Assembly (NCBI RefSeq): GCF_000022545.1
Contig: NC_012883.1
Location: forward strand, 1,294,276 to 1,358,275
Length of the DNA stretch: 64,000 bases
From: Thermococcus sibiricus MM 739
Lineage (GTDB): Archaea; Methanobacteriota_B; Thermococci; Thermococcales; Thermococcaceae
Direction: 5' to 3'
Below, piece after piece: positions 38,317 through 48,711 of this stretch; position 1 is the first letter of the stretch, and each line of letters opens with the position of its first letter. The position numbers and the translations under genes were made by a program. The notes under the pieces were generated by a model that saw only the letters and a program-made list of their open reading frames with translations, was not told the DNA's origin and searched no databases.

Positions 38317-39197
38317 GAAAAATCGTTATTGGGCTATTAACTCGTGTCTCTGGGAATGTAAATGCAAATGAAGTTGATGGAGACAGAATAAGGATAAAGA
38401 AGTTAGTATCCACAAGTGGGGAAGTCTATCCGTTTGTCTCTGCAAGAGCTGTCAAAAGAGGAATAAGAGAAAAGCTTACAGAACGAGGATTTGAAGTTGA
38501 TCCATTTAGAATTGGGGAGGGTAACAAACTTGCTGATAGTGGTGATCCAATAAAATACGTAGATAATGACTTATTTGGGTATCTTTATATCAAAGGAAAT
38601 GAACAAAAACCCAGACAAGCTCCAGTTTCATTGTCTCCAATAATTGCAGTAGAACATACGCCGATACAAATTGACTTTGGAGGCAGATTTCCAAGAGAGA
38701 TGGGAAGTACAAATCCAACACCATTTGAGACAGAGGTTGCTGACTTTATTGGCCTTATGAAAATTGTAATTACAGAAAGAGTAGGAATATTTAGTGAAAA
38801 TGAAAAGACTGACCAGGTTAAAAAATGGGATGAATACGCTAAAGAAGGCAAGATAACAAAGCAAGGTACTACGTATATCCTTCCTGAAAAAGAAAGGATA
38901 AGACGAGTTAGTGCATTATTGGAAATTTTGCTAAATGAAGGTTGGGCATATCCTAGGAGAACAAACTACTTCGCTATGGCAGAGCATATTTCGACAATAA
39001 TCTATGCTGGAGAAAGATTATATCCTGTTTGGAAAGCATTTGAAGAATATCATTTCAAAAAAGAACTTGTGCCTTATCAAATTACTGAAGGAAAAGAATT
39101 CTTGGAAACATATGACTTGAAAAAAGGCTTAGTTCCTAAAAAGGATATTGAAAAACTGGCAACTTGGCTGGTGAGTGGAGTATGGAAAAAGGAGTGA
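38313..39197 (+). CDS. cas7: Cascade backbone subunit Cas7 (Cst2/DevR)
   Basis: The 294-aa protein starts KIVIGLLTRVSGNVNANEVDGDRIRIKKL, with the Cst2/DevR-type first strand and loop, then GEVYPFVSARAVKRGIREKL. It polymerises along the crRNA. ATG at 38313 after GGAGGTGA; four-base overlap with cas8b and 16-base overlap with cas5. Confidence 0.92.
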
Positions 39198-39838
39198 CAA
39201 TTGATGTTTTATTTGACTTGGCACACTTTAAGGTTCATACAACTATGAAAGGCAGAACATCTTACTTAATACCATTACCAACAACAGTCCTTGGATTCTT
39301 CTTTTCTATTCTTGGAAAAGGTAGAGAGGCATACCTTCGAGAGAGAAACCAATTTAAAGCAGGTGCTAAGTTGCTTAGCATAAAGGGAATTGCAAGAGAA
39401 AATGCACAGTTGTTAAAGTTAAAGAGAGGACAAGAAGTCAGGACTACTGAAGAACTTATGCTTTTAGTAAAGCCAAAATATCGCTTTGCAATTTGGGGTA
39501 AACAGGAACTCATTAATAATCTCTATGAGCGAGTCCGAACTTTTGATTTTGAGTTTGTACCATATGGTGGAATAAGTGAGTTCATTATCTCAGAAATTGA
39601 AACCCCTCAGCTATATGATGAATATGAGGAAAAAGATACTATAAAAGATTCCTACGTGCCTCAACCATTATTAAACTCATTGAGAATATTAGATAATGGA
39701 ATCGTTTATAATCTCCCCTATGTGTATTCTGGTAAACCTAAATTCGTTATTATGGGATGGAATGTTGAATTGAATCTAAAACAAAAGATTCCAACTATAG
39801 GGGGGGTTCCGTTATATCCCCCATTTATGGTGATTTAA
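39182..39838 (+). CDS. cas5: Cascade subunit Cas5 (Cas5t)
   Basis: Binds the 5' handle of crRNA. The N-terminus (VTIDVLFDLAHFKVHTTMKGRTSYLIPLPTTVLGFFFSILG) has the Cas5 ferredoxin-like start with the Pro-rich P-T-x-x-G-F turn. ATG at 39182 follows GGTGAGTG; the frame extends six codons upstream inside cas7. The TAA stop shares its last A with the cas3 ATG. 218 aa. Confidence 0.88.
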   Translation: MEKGVTIDVLFDLAHFKVHTTMKGRTSYLIPLPTTVLGFFFSILGKGREAYLRERNQFKAGAKLLSIKGIARENAQLLKLKRGQEVRTTEELMLLVKPKYRFAIWGKQELINNLYERVRTFDFEFVPYGGISEFIISEIETPQLYDEYEEKDTIKDSYVPQPLLNSLRILDNGIVYNLPYVYSGKPKFVIMGWNVELNLKQKIPTIGGVPLYPPFMVI

Positions 39839-42039
39839 TGATAAATGAAAAAATGCTACCAAATTTGGGATTGGATACTCTCTCAAAAACATCACATAAA
39901 AACGAGCAACAAGAAAAATCATTAAAGCAACATATTGAGGAAGTTATTAGAGTTTCCAAGAGTCTAGCAAAAAAGCACGGACTACAAGAATATGAAAAAG
40001 TATTAAAAACATTAGCATGGTGGCACGATTTAGGGAAGCTAAATCCAAAATGGGATATAACTAAAAAGAAAAAACCTCCTCATTCTGCACTTTCAGCTTA
40101 CCTCTTTTTAAGACATTCTAACATTAAAGACCCTAGAATATTTTATTTCATCTTAAGGCATCATTCCCATTTAACTCCAATTCTTTCGCATCCAAATTAT
40201 CTAGCTAAAAATGTCCTTGGAAGAATACAGTTCCCTATTGACTACAATAGTGTATTTCGTTTAATTTATCAAGAAACGAAACAGTTTAATGAATTTATTG
40301 AAAAGAACAAAAGAGAAAATGTGATTTATGTGGATCTCTTTGGAATTTTTAAGACCGCAGACATTGTTTCAGCAATGTTTGAAAGTGAAAACGAAATTAT
40401 TAAAGAGAAACCTTCTTTTAGAGAAACAGATATTAAACAAGGATTACAAAGATATGTAAAAGATAAAGGGTTACAATTTAATGAGAAAAAGTGGGAACTA
40501 TTCCTGAATATGGCAAACTCTGGTGAAAATATCTTATTCTCAGCCCCTACTGGATGGGGGAAAACGTTTGCCTCTTTAACAATAGCCTCTACCAAAACTC
40601 CAACTCATATAATCTATGTTCTTCCAACGATAACATCAATAAGGAAAATGAAAGAAACAATTAAAAAAATCCTGAAAATGAAGGTTGAGGATAATTATTA
40701 TTTTGCCGATGTTGAAAAAGTAGCAAAACAGAAAGACTATGAAAGAAGTGTTGATTGGGAACTTTTTATTTCAAGATCATTTATGAGTCCTGTTACTTTA
40801 ACAACGCTTGACCAGATAGTTTTAACTTTCCTTCACGTAGGAAAGTATTTCCTCAAAAGATTCCACTTTAGAAATTCAATATTTATCTTTGATGAGTTTC
40901 ATCTTTATCCAATAAGTGGACTATACATCCTCCTGAAGTTCATACAGAAATATAATCAGGAGTTCGACTATAATATCAAAACAGTATTTATGTCAGCTAC
41001 TGTGCATCCAGCGTTAGAAAACCTAGTCAGCTCTTATATATCTCCAATTTCATTTGATTTTACTGAAGAATATAAAAGAAAAAGGAGATATATGTACTCC
41101 ATTAACGAAGAAGATATTGTTAGTCCTGCTATCCTTGAGGAAATAGCAAAAAAAGCACAGGATGGAAATGTACTAGTTATATGTAACACAGTAGAAAAAG
41201 CTATCAAACTATATCTTTTACTAAAACGTCACTATAAAATCAAGAAGACACTTCTTCTACACTCAAGATTTACATACAAAGACAGAAAGGAAAAAGAAAC
41301 CCAATTAGAATGGCTCTCAAGAATACCCAAAGGTTTTGTTTTTGTCTCTACACAGGTTGCCGAAGTGAGTCTTGATATGTCTTTTGATTATCTATTCACA
41401 GAACTTGCGCCACTATCTTCATTAATTCAAAGGTTCGGAAGAGTGAATAGGTATTCAACCTTTACAAATAATGAAAATGTAAAAATCCTAAAACCATCCG
41501 AATTAGTGGATAAAAGACGTTATCCCTACGATTTAGACGAGTTAAGCTTAGCAAAAACCATTTTAGAAGAGTTTGATGGAAATATTAAAACAGAATTTGA
41601 ACTAATAGAGCAGTTTAAAGAGAGTTCATTAAAACTAGATAAAACCAAGTTAAAAGAGATTGACAAATACCTTCAAAAATGGGATAATGATACAAGATAC
41701 TTTTTCTCAATAGATTTAAACGATAAAGAGCTAGATAAAATCCTTAATTTCAGGGAAACAAACACAATCTTAGTCATTCCAGAATGTTTTATTGACAAGA
41801 TTGCCGATATATTGGCTAGCAGTAGTAAGTACAAACTTCAAAAAATAAAAGAATATCTCACTCCAATCCCAATATGGTGGCTGTTTTTCGATGATAGTTT
41901 TCTAAGCATGTACCATAACTTACCAGTACTGTCTAGTTCAAGATTTCTCTATTCAAATGAAGTTGGTTACTTCGACTCTGGAAAGCTATCTGAATTTATT
42001 AATGAGATTAATGTTTGTGAGAAAGAGGAGATAGTGTAA
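39838..42039 (+). CDS. cas3: Cas3 HD nuclease-helicase
   Basis: Degrades target DNA recruited by the Cascade complex. N-terminal HD nuclease: H32 (KQHIEE), H63-D64 (WWHDLGK), H82, H108-H109 and D175 (KTADIVSA). Helicase: Walker A APTGWGKT (236-243), motif II DEFH (352-355), SAT (386-388), and QRFGRVNRYS motif VI. All catalytic residues are intact and HD is N-terminal, the common order in I-B. 733 aa, AT-rich. Confidence 0.93.
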   Translation: MINEKMLPNLGLDTLSKTSHKNEQQEKSLKQHIEEVIRVSKSLAKKHGLQEYEKVLKTLAWWHDLGKLNPKWDITKKKKPPHSALSAYLFLRHSNIKDPRIFYFILRHHSHLTPILSHPNYLAKNVLGRIQFPIDYNSVFRLIYQETKQFNEFIEKNKRENVIYVDLFGIFKTADIVSAMFESENEIIKEKPSFRETDIKQGLQRYVKDKGLQFNEKKWELFLNMANSGENILFSAPTGWGKTFASLTIASTKTPTHIIYVLPTITSIRKMKETIKKILKMKVEDNYYFADVEKVAKQKDYERSVDWELFISRSFMSPVTLTTLDQIVLTFLHVGKYFLKRFHFRNSIFIFDEFHLYPISGLYILLKFIQKYNQEFDYNIKTVFMSATVHPALENLVSSYISPISFDFTEEYKRKRRYMYSINEEDIVSPAILEEIAKKAQDGNVLVICNTVEKAIKLYLLLKRHYKIKKTLLLHSRFTYKDRKEKETQLEWLSRIPKGFVFVSTQVAEVSLDMSFDYLFTELAPLSSLIQRFGRVNRYSTFTNNENVKILKPSELVDKRRYPYDLDELSLAKTILEEFDGNIKTEFELIEQFKESSLKLDKTKLKEIDKYLQKWDNDTRYFFSIDLNDKELDKILNFRETNTILVIPECFIDKIADILASSSKYKLQKIKEYLTPIPIWWLFFDDSFLSMYHNLPVLSSSRFLYSNEVGYFDSGKLSEFINEINVCEKEEIV

Positions 42040-42075
42040 TTATACCAAAAATCTAGTAACAAAAATTACAGTTTC

Positions 42076-42098
42076 ATTTGTTACAAATCAATTTGTAA
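42076..42098 (+). promoter_or_regulatory. Triple half-site palindrome upstream of cas4-cas1
   Basis: ATTTGT (42076-42081), ACAAAT (42083-42088) and ATTTGT (42091-42096) alternate in orientation; TTACAAAT-CA-ATTTGTAA (42081-42098) is an exact 18-bp palindrome. It lies between the cas3 stop and the cas4 ribosome binding site, where a regulator of the adaptation genes could bind. No factor can be named from sequence. Confidence 0.5.
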
Positions 42099-42104
42099 TG
42101 ATAA

Positions 42105-43599
<1,495 letters not shown>

Positions 43600-43602
43600 G
43601 GG

Positions 43603-44298
43603 GTGAAGGACATAGAAGAGTTTGGAAGGCGACTGGAAAACCTCCTTAAATATGGAAATATCAGGGGGCCTAAAAGAACTATCAGTGTGACTTCTGTTTC
43701 TTTTTGCCCTTTGAAAGCAGCCCTAACCACTCGATATGACGTTAGATTTTTTGGAGAAAAAAACAAGGAAAGGATCTTAGGCCAGGTACTCCACATGGGC
43801 CTTTTAGGGCTTATCAAGGATTCATGGTCATATCTGCAGGGTGATATTGAGGCTACTCCTGAGATAGAAAAAGAAGTCTCATATGAGCTGGGGGATGGAT
43901 GGCTTCTAACTGGTAGGATAGATCTTGTAATAGGGGAGCACGTGTTCGAGTTTAAGTTCCTTAGTGATTGGTCTTATGAAAAAATTCCCGAGAATCTGGA
44001 TGAGGTCGATGAGGAGAGTGTGTTGAACGCTTATACAGAGCAGTTAAATGCGTATCTAAACATACTTCCTGATGCGGAATTCGGACATCTCTGGATATTT
44101 CGACATAATGAGTTAATACCATGGAAAAAGCTTGAGATCAAAAAGGACTCAAAAGCGTTTAAAGGGTTCCTGAAAAGAGCCAAAGGTATTGTTAAACTCA
44201 TTGAATCCATAGAAAATGGAGAACTTCCCAAAGATCCAGAACCACGGTTTGAATGGGAATGCAAAAACTGTATTTTCAAATCAATATGCTCTAAATAA
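43603..44298 (+). CDS. Second Cas4-like PD-(D/E)XK nuclease
   Basis: 231 aa from a GTG three bases after the cas1 stop (no separate clear ribosome binding site besides GGGG). A Cys in VSFCPLKAALTTRYD, nuclease core GRIDLVIGEHVFEFKFLS (Asp, Glu-x-Lys) and a C-terminal CKNCIFKSIC cluster place it in the Cas4 superfamily, distinct from the 169-aa Cas4 upstream. It is likely a counterpart of P. furiosus Cas4-2, which acts on the opposite protospacer end, although there it is stand-alone. Converges on cas2 with an eight-base overlap. Confidence 0.78.
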   Translation: MKDIEEFGRRLENLLKYGNIRGPKRTISVTSVSFCPLKAALTTRYDVRFFGEKNKERILGQVLHMGLLGLIKDSWSYLQGDIEATPEIEKEVSYELGDGWLLTGRIDLVIGEHVFEFKFLSDWSYEKIPENLDEVDEESVLNAYTEQLNAYLNILPDAEFGHLWIFRHNELIPWKKLEIKKDSKAFKGFLKRAKGIVKLIESIENGELPKDPEPRFEWECKNCIFKSICSK

Positions 44299-44548
44299 TA
44301 TCCTCAACTGGATTTTTCTCTATCCCTAAATTCTTTCTTTTTGGCCTTGCTCTTAATCTGTAAATAATCACAGAGTCTTCATTCTCATCAATAAGTTCCT
44401 TAATTCCTTTTTTAATTCTCTCGTACTCGGCCAGTGTAACTTCTCCTTCAAAGACACTATTTTGAACCCAGATTAAATGCTGCCTTAAGAATTTTTTCAC
44501 TTTATTCACCCGAGAAACGTTCACGTCGTAAACTACAATGATATACAT
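44291..44548 (-). CDS. cas2: Cas2, transcribed opposite to the other cas genes
   Basis: The 85-aa protein (MYIIVVYDVNVSRVNKVKKFLRQHLIWVQNSVFEGEV...) has the Cas2 YDV strand and VQNSVFEGE. ATG at 44548 chosen by family; GTG 44560 is in frame. A GATATTTAAAC TATA (~44567-44577, minus) is ~25 bases upstream, so the mRNA has a short or no leader. Converges with the second cas4. Confidence 0.93.
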   Translation of the reverse strand: MYIIVVYDVNVSRVNKVKKFLRQHLIWVQNSVFEGEVTLAEYERIKKGIKELIDENEDSVIIYRLRARPKRKNLGIEKNPVEDII

Positions 44549-44627
44549 ATATGGATGCACCGTTTAAATATCCTTTTTGACATTTTTAGTCTTTTTGCTG
44601 GTTAAATCTTTAGTCTAGCAACCTTGG

Positions 44628-44662
44628 GTTAAAAACCCTTCATTAGTTTTTAACTTTTGGTT
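44628..44662 (+). promoter_or_regulatory. SurR-type operator upstream of hypF
   Basis: GTTAAAAAC (44628-44636) and GTTTTTAAC-n5-GTT (44646-44662), the latter a full match to GTTn3AACn5GTT. It sits directly upstream of the hypF BRE/TATA (GAAAAGGTATAAAT, 44665-44678), which suits activation when sulfur is absent. Motif seen; regulation inferred from known SurR control of hydrogenase genes in Pyrococcus. Confidence 0.68.
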
Positions 44663-44711
44663 TTGAAAAGGTATAAATGCCCTTTTTTCGATTTTGGAAT
44701 AGGTGGGAGTA

Positions 44712-47024
44712 GTGAAAACTTATCACATTCACGTTGAGGGAATTGTTCAGGGGGTTGGTTTCCGGCCCTTCATCTATAGAATTGCTCACGAACACAGCTT
44801 GAGGGGATATGTTAAAAATCTCGGTGATGCGGGAGTTGAGATTGTTGTTGAAGGTAAGGAAGAGGATATAAGGGCCTTTTTAAAAGCTCTTAAGGATAAG
44901 GCACCTCCTCTAGCGAGAGTGGAAAAGATAAAAACAAAAGAACTTCCACTTCAAGGCTTTGATAGGTTTTACATTGAGAAGAGTTCTAACGGTGGAGAAG
45001 GGGGCGATTCAGTTATACCTCCGGATGTTAGCATATGTGATGACTGTCTCAGAGAGCTTTTTGATCCGAGGGATAAGCGCTATATGTATCCATTCATAGT
45101 ATGTACCAACTGCGGGCCTAGATTTACTATAATCGAAGATCTCCCCTATGATAGAATTAACACAACCATGAGAGAATTTGATATGTGTGATTACTGTGAG
45201 AGCGAGTATAAGGATCCGCTGAATAGAAGATATCATGCTGAGCCAGTTTGTTGTCCTGTGTGTGGGCCAAGCTATCGCCTTTACACTAATGAAGGAGAGG
45301 AGATAACAGGTGACCCTCTAAAAAGGGCTGCAGAATTAATAGACAAAGGGCATATAGTGGCCATAAAGGGCATTGGTGGGATACACATAGCTTGCGATGC
45401 CACCAATGAGGAGACATTAAGAGAGCTCAGGAAAAGAATCCTAAGGCCCGAACAGCCCTTTGCAATAATGGCCAAAGATCTGGAAACAATAGAGAACTTT
45501 GCTATAGTTAGTGAGATTGAAAGAGAAGAACTCACAAGCTATAGAAAACCCATAGTGGCACTGAGAAAGAAGGAGCCATTCCCACTACCGGAGACCCTGG
45601 CTCCGGGGCTTCCAACAATAGGGGTCATGCTGCCCTATGCTGGAACCCACTATATACTTTTCCACTACTCAAAGAGTCCGGTTTATGTCATGACCTCAGC
45701 AAATTATCCCGGAATGCCGATGGTTATAGATAATGAAACGGCGCTTAAAGAATTGAAAACACTGGCCGATTATTTCCTTCTTCACAATAGAAAAATACTC
45801 AACAGAACCGATGATAGCGTGATAAGATTTGTTGATGGAAAGAGAGCTGTAATAAGAAGAAGCAGAGGTTTTGTGCCATTACCTATTGAGATTCCATTTG
45901 AGTATAACGGACTGACAGTTGGTGCAGAACTCATGAATGCCTTTGGCATTGCAAAAAATTCTAAGGTGTATCCAAGTCAATATATAGGGAACACGTCGAA
46001 GGTTGAAGTGCTGGAGTTTATGAGAGGGGCTATCTCGCACTTCAAGAAGATTCTAAGGGTTCAAAACTTGGACTTGATCGTTGCCGATATGCATCCCCTC
46101 TACAATACCACAAAGCTCGCCATGGAAATAGCGGAAGAGGAAGGGGTGGAGTTCCTTCAAGTCCAACACCATTATGCTCACGTTGCCTCTGTAATGGCCG
46201 AAAATAAACTTGATGAAGTTATAGGCATAGCTCTGGATGGCGTTGGTTATGGAAGCGATGGGCACACTTGGGGTGGGGAAGTTATCTACCTCAGTTATGA
46301 AGATGTTGAAAGGCTGGCACACATCAGTTACTATTCTCTTCCTGGGGGCGATTTAGCTAGTTATTACCCACTTAGGGCTCTGGTTGGTATTTTAAACAAG
46401 ATATACAGTGTGGAAGAGGTAGAAGAGCTTGTAAGAAGATGCTGTCCAAGGGCCATTGACAATTTAAGGTATGGCAAAGTTGAGTTTAATGTTATCCTAA
46501 ATCAGCTTGCTAGGGACATAAACGTTAGCTACGCTTCCTCTACGGGAAGAGTTCTTGATGCATTTGCCGTTCTTCTTAACGTTGCCTATAAGCGGACTTA
46601 CGAGGGAGAACCTGCGATGAAGCTTGAAGGCGTCGCGTTTAGAGGAAAGAACGACCTAGGATTTAGGGTTCCAGTTGAAGGAGAAGAACTCAAGGTTGAA
46701 GAACTCTTTAGACAGGTTTTAGAAAGCAGAACAAATCCTGCAGATATTGCGTATTCCGTTCACTTGGCTTTGGGAAGGGCCTTTGGAGAAATAGCGGTTG
46801 AGAAAGCTAAGGAGTTCGATATTAAAAACGTGGCCCTCAGCGGCGGAGTAGCTTACAACGAGCTAATCGTCAAGACTATTAGAAAGATAGTGGAGAGTAA
46901 CAATCTCAGGTTTTACACTACCCACGAGGTGCCAAGAGGAGACAACGGCATAAATGTTGGTCAGGCATTCCTTGGAGGCCTCTACTTGGAGGGATATTTA
47001 ACCAGAGAAGACCTCATGCTTTAA
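44712..47024 (+). CDS. hypF: Carbamoyltransferase HypF, hydrogenase maturation
   Basis: Makes the thiocyanate precursor of NiFe hydrogenase cyanide ligands from carbamoyl phosphate. All domains in order: acylphosphatase (VEGIVQGVGFRPFIYRIA, ~residues 5-85), zinc fingers (CDDCLRELFDP...CTNCGPRF and CDYCESEY...CCPVCGP, ~110-185), YrdC-like domain (IKGIGGIHIACDA) and the Kae1-like transferase (ADMHPLYNTTKLA, QHHYAHVASVMAEN, LDGVGYGSDGHTWGGE, LSGGVAYNE). GTG at 44712 follows AGGTGGGAG; GTG 44703 would start inside that site. Confidence 0.93.
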   Translation: MKTYHIHVEGIVQGVGFRPFIYRIAHEHSLRGYVKNLGDAGVEIVVEGKEEDIRAFLKALKDKAPPLARVEKIKTKELPLQGFDRFYIEKSSNGGEGGDSVIPPDVSICDDCLRELFDPRDKRYMYPFIVCTNCGPRFTIIEDLPYDRINTTMREFDMCDYCESEYKDPLNRRYHAEPVCCPVCGPSYRLYTNEGEEITGDPLKRAAELIDKGHIVAIKGIGGIHIACDATNEETLRELRKRILRPEQPFAIMAKDLETIENFAIVSEIEREELTSYRKPIVALRKKEPFPLPETLAPGLPTIGVMLPYAGTHYILFHYSKSPVYVMTSANYPGMPMVIDNETALKELKTLADYFLLHNRKILNRTDDSVIRFVDGKRAVIRRSRGFVPLPIEIPFEYNGLTVGAELMNAFGIAKNSKVYPSQYIGNTSKVEVLEFMRGAISHFKKILRVQNLDLIVADMHPLYNTTKLAMEIAEEEGVEFLQVQHHYAHVASVMAENKLDEVIGIALDGVGYGSDGHTWGGEVIYLSYEDVERLAHISYYSLPGGDLASYYPLRALVGILNKIYSVEEVEELVRRCCPRAIDNLRYGKVEFNVILNQLARDINVSYASSTGRVLDAFAVLLNVAYKRTYEGEPAMKLEGVAFRGKNDLGFRVPVEGEELKVEELFRQVLESRTNPADIAYSVHLALGRAFGEIAVEKAKEFDIKNVALSGGVAYNELIVKTIRKIVESNNLRFYTTHEVPRGDNGINVGQAFLGGLYLEGYLTREDLML

Positions 47025-47030
47025 CTCTTT

Positions 47031-47489
47031 TTATTCAAACTTGAAGTACACTGTAGTGTTCTCAAGAGAGTAGGGGATTTCATGAATCTCCAAGAACTTT
47101 GTATTGTCCTCATATTCTTGATATGGGTTCTCAATGGCACAGTACCAGACAAAAATTTTAATGGTTGTATCATTAGTTGGAGGAATGCTAACCAGAACTG
47201 TAGTAGAGTTTTCTACCCAATAATATAGAGGATTAGTGCCATTTTCATCCGAAGTTACATACACTTTCCCCTTTCTATTCCAGAGCGGCACCTTTTGTGG
47301 GTCTATTAAGATCTTTGTGGGGTGTTCTTTGTTTGCTTCGAAAAGTAACAAATTGACTGGAAGTTTGCATATATAAACTCTCCCTTCTCCAAGTTGCTGA
47401 GGAGCTAGGTGGATATAGGTATAGGAAAAAGCAAGGGGACATAGCAATAAAAGTATGAAAATCATAAAGGCTAATATGCTCCTTTTCAT
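47031..47489 (-). CDS. Small secreted protein of unknown function
   Basis: ATG at 47489 follows GTGGGAAAAATC; the frame could extend seven codons. The 152-aa product has a signal peptide (KRSILAFMIFILLLLCPLAFS) and a beta-rich exterior part (IHLAPQQLGEGRVYICKLP... PLYYWVENSTTVLVSIPPTNDTTIKIFVWYC) with several N-glycosylation-type sequons. Parts resemble DUF2341-like beta domains, but only loosely. Convergent with hypF. Shares an xLGEG/IGEG stretch near the mature N-terminus with the neighbouring 47679 protein. Confidence 0.5.
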   Translation of the reverse strand: MKRSILAFMIFILLLLCPLAFSYTYIHLAPQQLGEGRVYICKLPVNLLLFEANKEHPTKILIDPQKVPLWNRKGKVYVTSDENGTNPLYYWVENSTTVLVSIPPTNDTTIKIFVWYCAIENPYQEYEDNTKFLEIHEIPYSLENTTVYFKFE

Positions 47490-47678
47490 GATTTTTCCCA
47501 CTACATCCAACGTTTTTCCGCCGTTATAAACCTTTTGACAAGTTTTGGTTTAAATAGCTAAATGAGGCCTTGGAATGTTTATTAATATAAATCGTTGGTT
47601 TTTTACTATTTGTCGTTGGATAAATTTTTAAAGGAATTTATTCAGCATAATTCCGCTAAACAACAGGGAGGTGATAGA

Positions 47679-48095
47679 ATGAAAGAGATGAAGTTGTTAG
47701 GTAGAGATAAGAGAGTGTTGGCAATGTTATCGGCGTTTGCATTCTTGTTAGTAAACGCCGCCTTGGCAGTCCCAGTGATAAACCTAAACGTGCAGAACAT
47801 TGGTGAAGGTTCTGCCCCGGTGACTTCTCCTGTGGACAATGGAAATATTAAATTCCTGCTTAACAGTACTAATCCCGATTATATAACCGGAGTAGAGGTT
47901 TCATTTGACAAGGATGTTTCAGCAGGCTCAACAATTTATGTAAAGCTTTATGACAGCTCAAGTAATTTACTTGCAGTTGGGAGTTATACTCCAAGTGTTG
48001 ATCTTCCAATGAATACAGCTCTGCCAATAAACTTTCCAACACAAGTCCAAATAAGCCAAGTGGAAAATGTCGCCGTTGTTGTCCAAGGCCCATGA
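47679..48095 (+). CDS. Small secreted beta-rich protein next to a signal peptidase
   Basis: ATG at 47679 follows GGGAGGTGATAG (the longer frame to 47595 is unsupported). The 138-aa precursor has a signal peptide with an internal polar start (KEMKLLGRDKRVLAMLSAFAFLLVNAALA), and a ~107-residue mature part made of beta strands (VINLNVQNIGEGSAPVTSP...). Size, signal and the neighbouring dedicated signal peptidase resemble TasA/camelysin-type subunit plus SipW cassettes of surface fibres, but homology is not shown here. Confidence 0.5.
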   Translation: MKEMKLLGRDKRVLAMLSAFAFLLVNAALAVPVINLNVQNIGEGSAPVTSPVDNGNIKFLLNSTNPDYITGVEVSFDKDVSAGSTIYVKLYDSSSNLLAVGSYTPSVDLPMNTALPINFPTQVQISQVENVAVVVQGP

Positions 48096-48132
48096 CTTCT
48101 TTAACCTCTTTTAATTTTTTGAGGTGTGGAAA

Positions 48133-48621
48133 ATGAGGAAGTTTCTGGAAACCCTGTTAAGTTATACCCTTCTTTTTGGACTCGTGCTCTTCATCCTTCT
48201 CCACATGCTTGGATTCAAAAGTTTGGTGGTTTTAACGGATTCCATGGAACCGGAAATAACGCCCTTTTCCTTAGTAATAGTATCTCCAGAGAGTGATATT
48301 AAGATTGGCGATGTCATTCTTTATGAGGTAGAGCTTTCGAAAAAGAAATACAAAGTGCTCCATAGAGTAATAGACATAAAAGAGAGAAAAGGCCAAATTG
48401 TTTACATCACAAAAGGGGACAACAGAAGATATGCCGACGCTTGGTACGTGAGCAGGGAAAATATAATAGGAAAACTGGTCTTTTCTGTTCCATATGCTGG
48501 TTATGTTTCATACTACGGCACTCACTTGCTGAGTTTAATTTATCCTCTGGTTTCTACATATCTGTTTTATAGGTTGCTCCTTCTAGTATGGGTTAAAAAT
48601 GGGGGATTAAAATGCCTTTAA
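48133..48621 (+). CDS. Signal peptidase I, archaeal/SipW (S26B) type
   Basis: The 162-aa protein has an N-terminal membrane segment, catalytic S37 (TDSMEPEI), H77 (KVLHRVID) replacing the bacterial Lys, D96/D102 (KGDNRRYADAW) and a second C-terminal membrane segment (~residues 125-155). ATG at 48133 after GAGGTGTGG. Located 37 bases behind a small secreted protein gene, suggesting that it processes it, rather than being the general housekeeping peptidase. Confidence 0.8.
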   Translation: MRKFLETLLSYTLLFGLVLFILLHMLGFKSLVVLTDSMEPEITPFSLVIVSPESDIKIGDVILYEVELSKKKYKVLHRVIDIKERKGQIVYITKGDNRRYADAWYVSRENIIGKLVFSVPYAGYVSYYGTHLLSLIYPLVSTYLFYRLLLLVWVKNGGLKCL

Positions 48622-48711
48622 AATACTCCCTTCAGAAAGTATTTAAACTATCTGTTGGTTATAAAGACCAAGCAAAGCATAAACAGAATCAAGCTTAGAG
48701 GGTGATAATTT

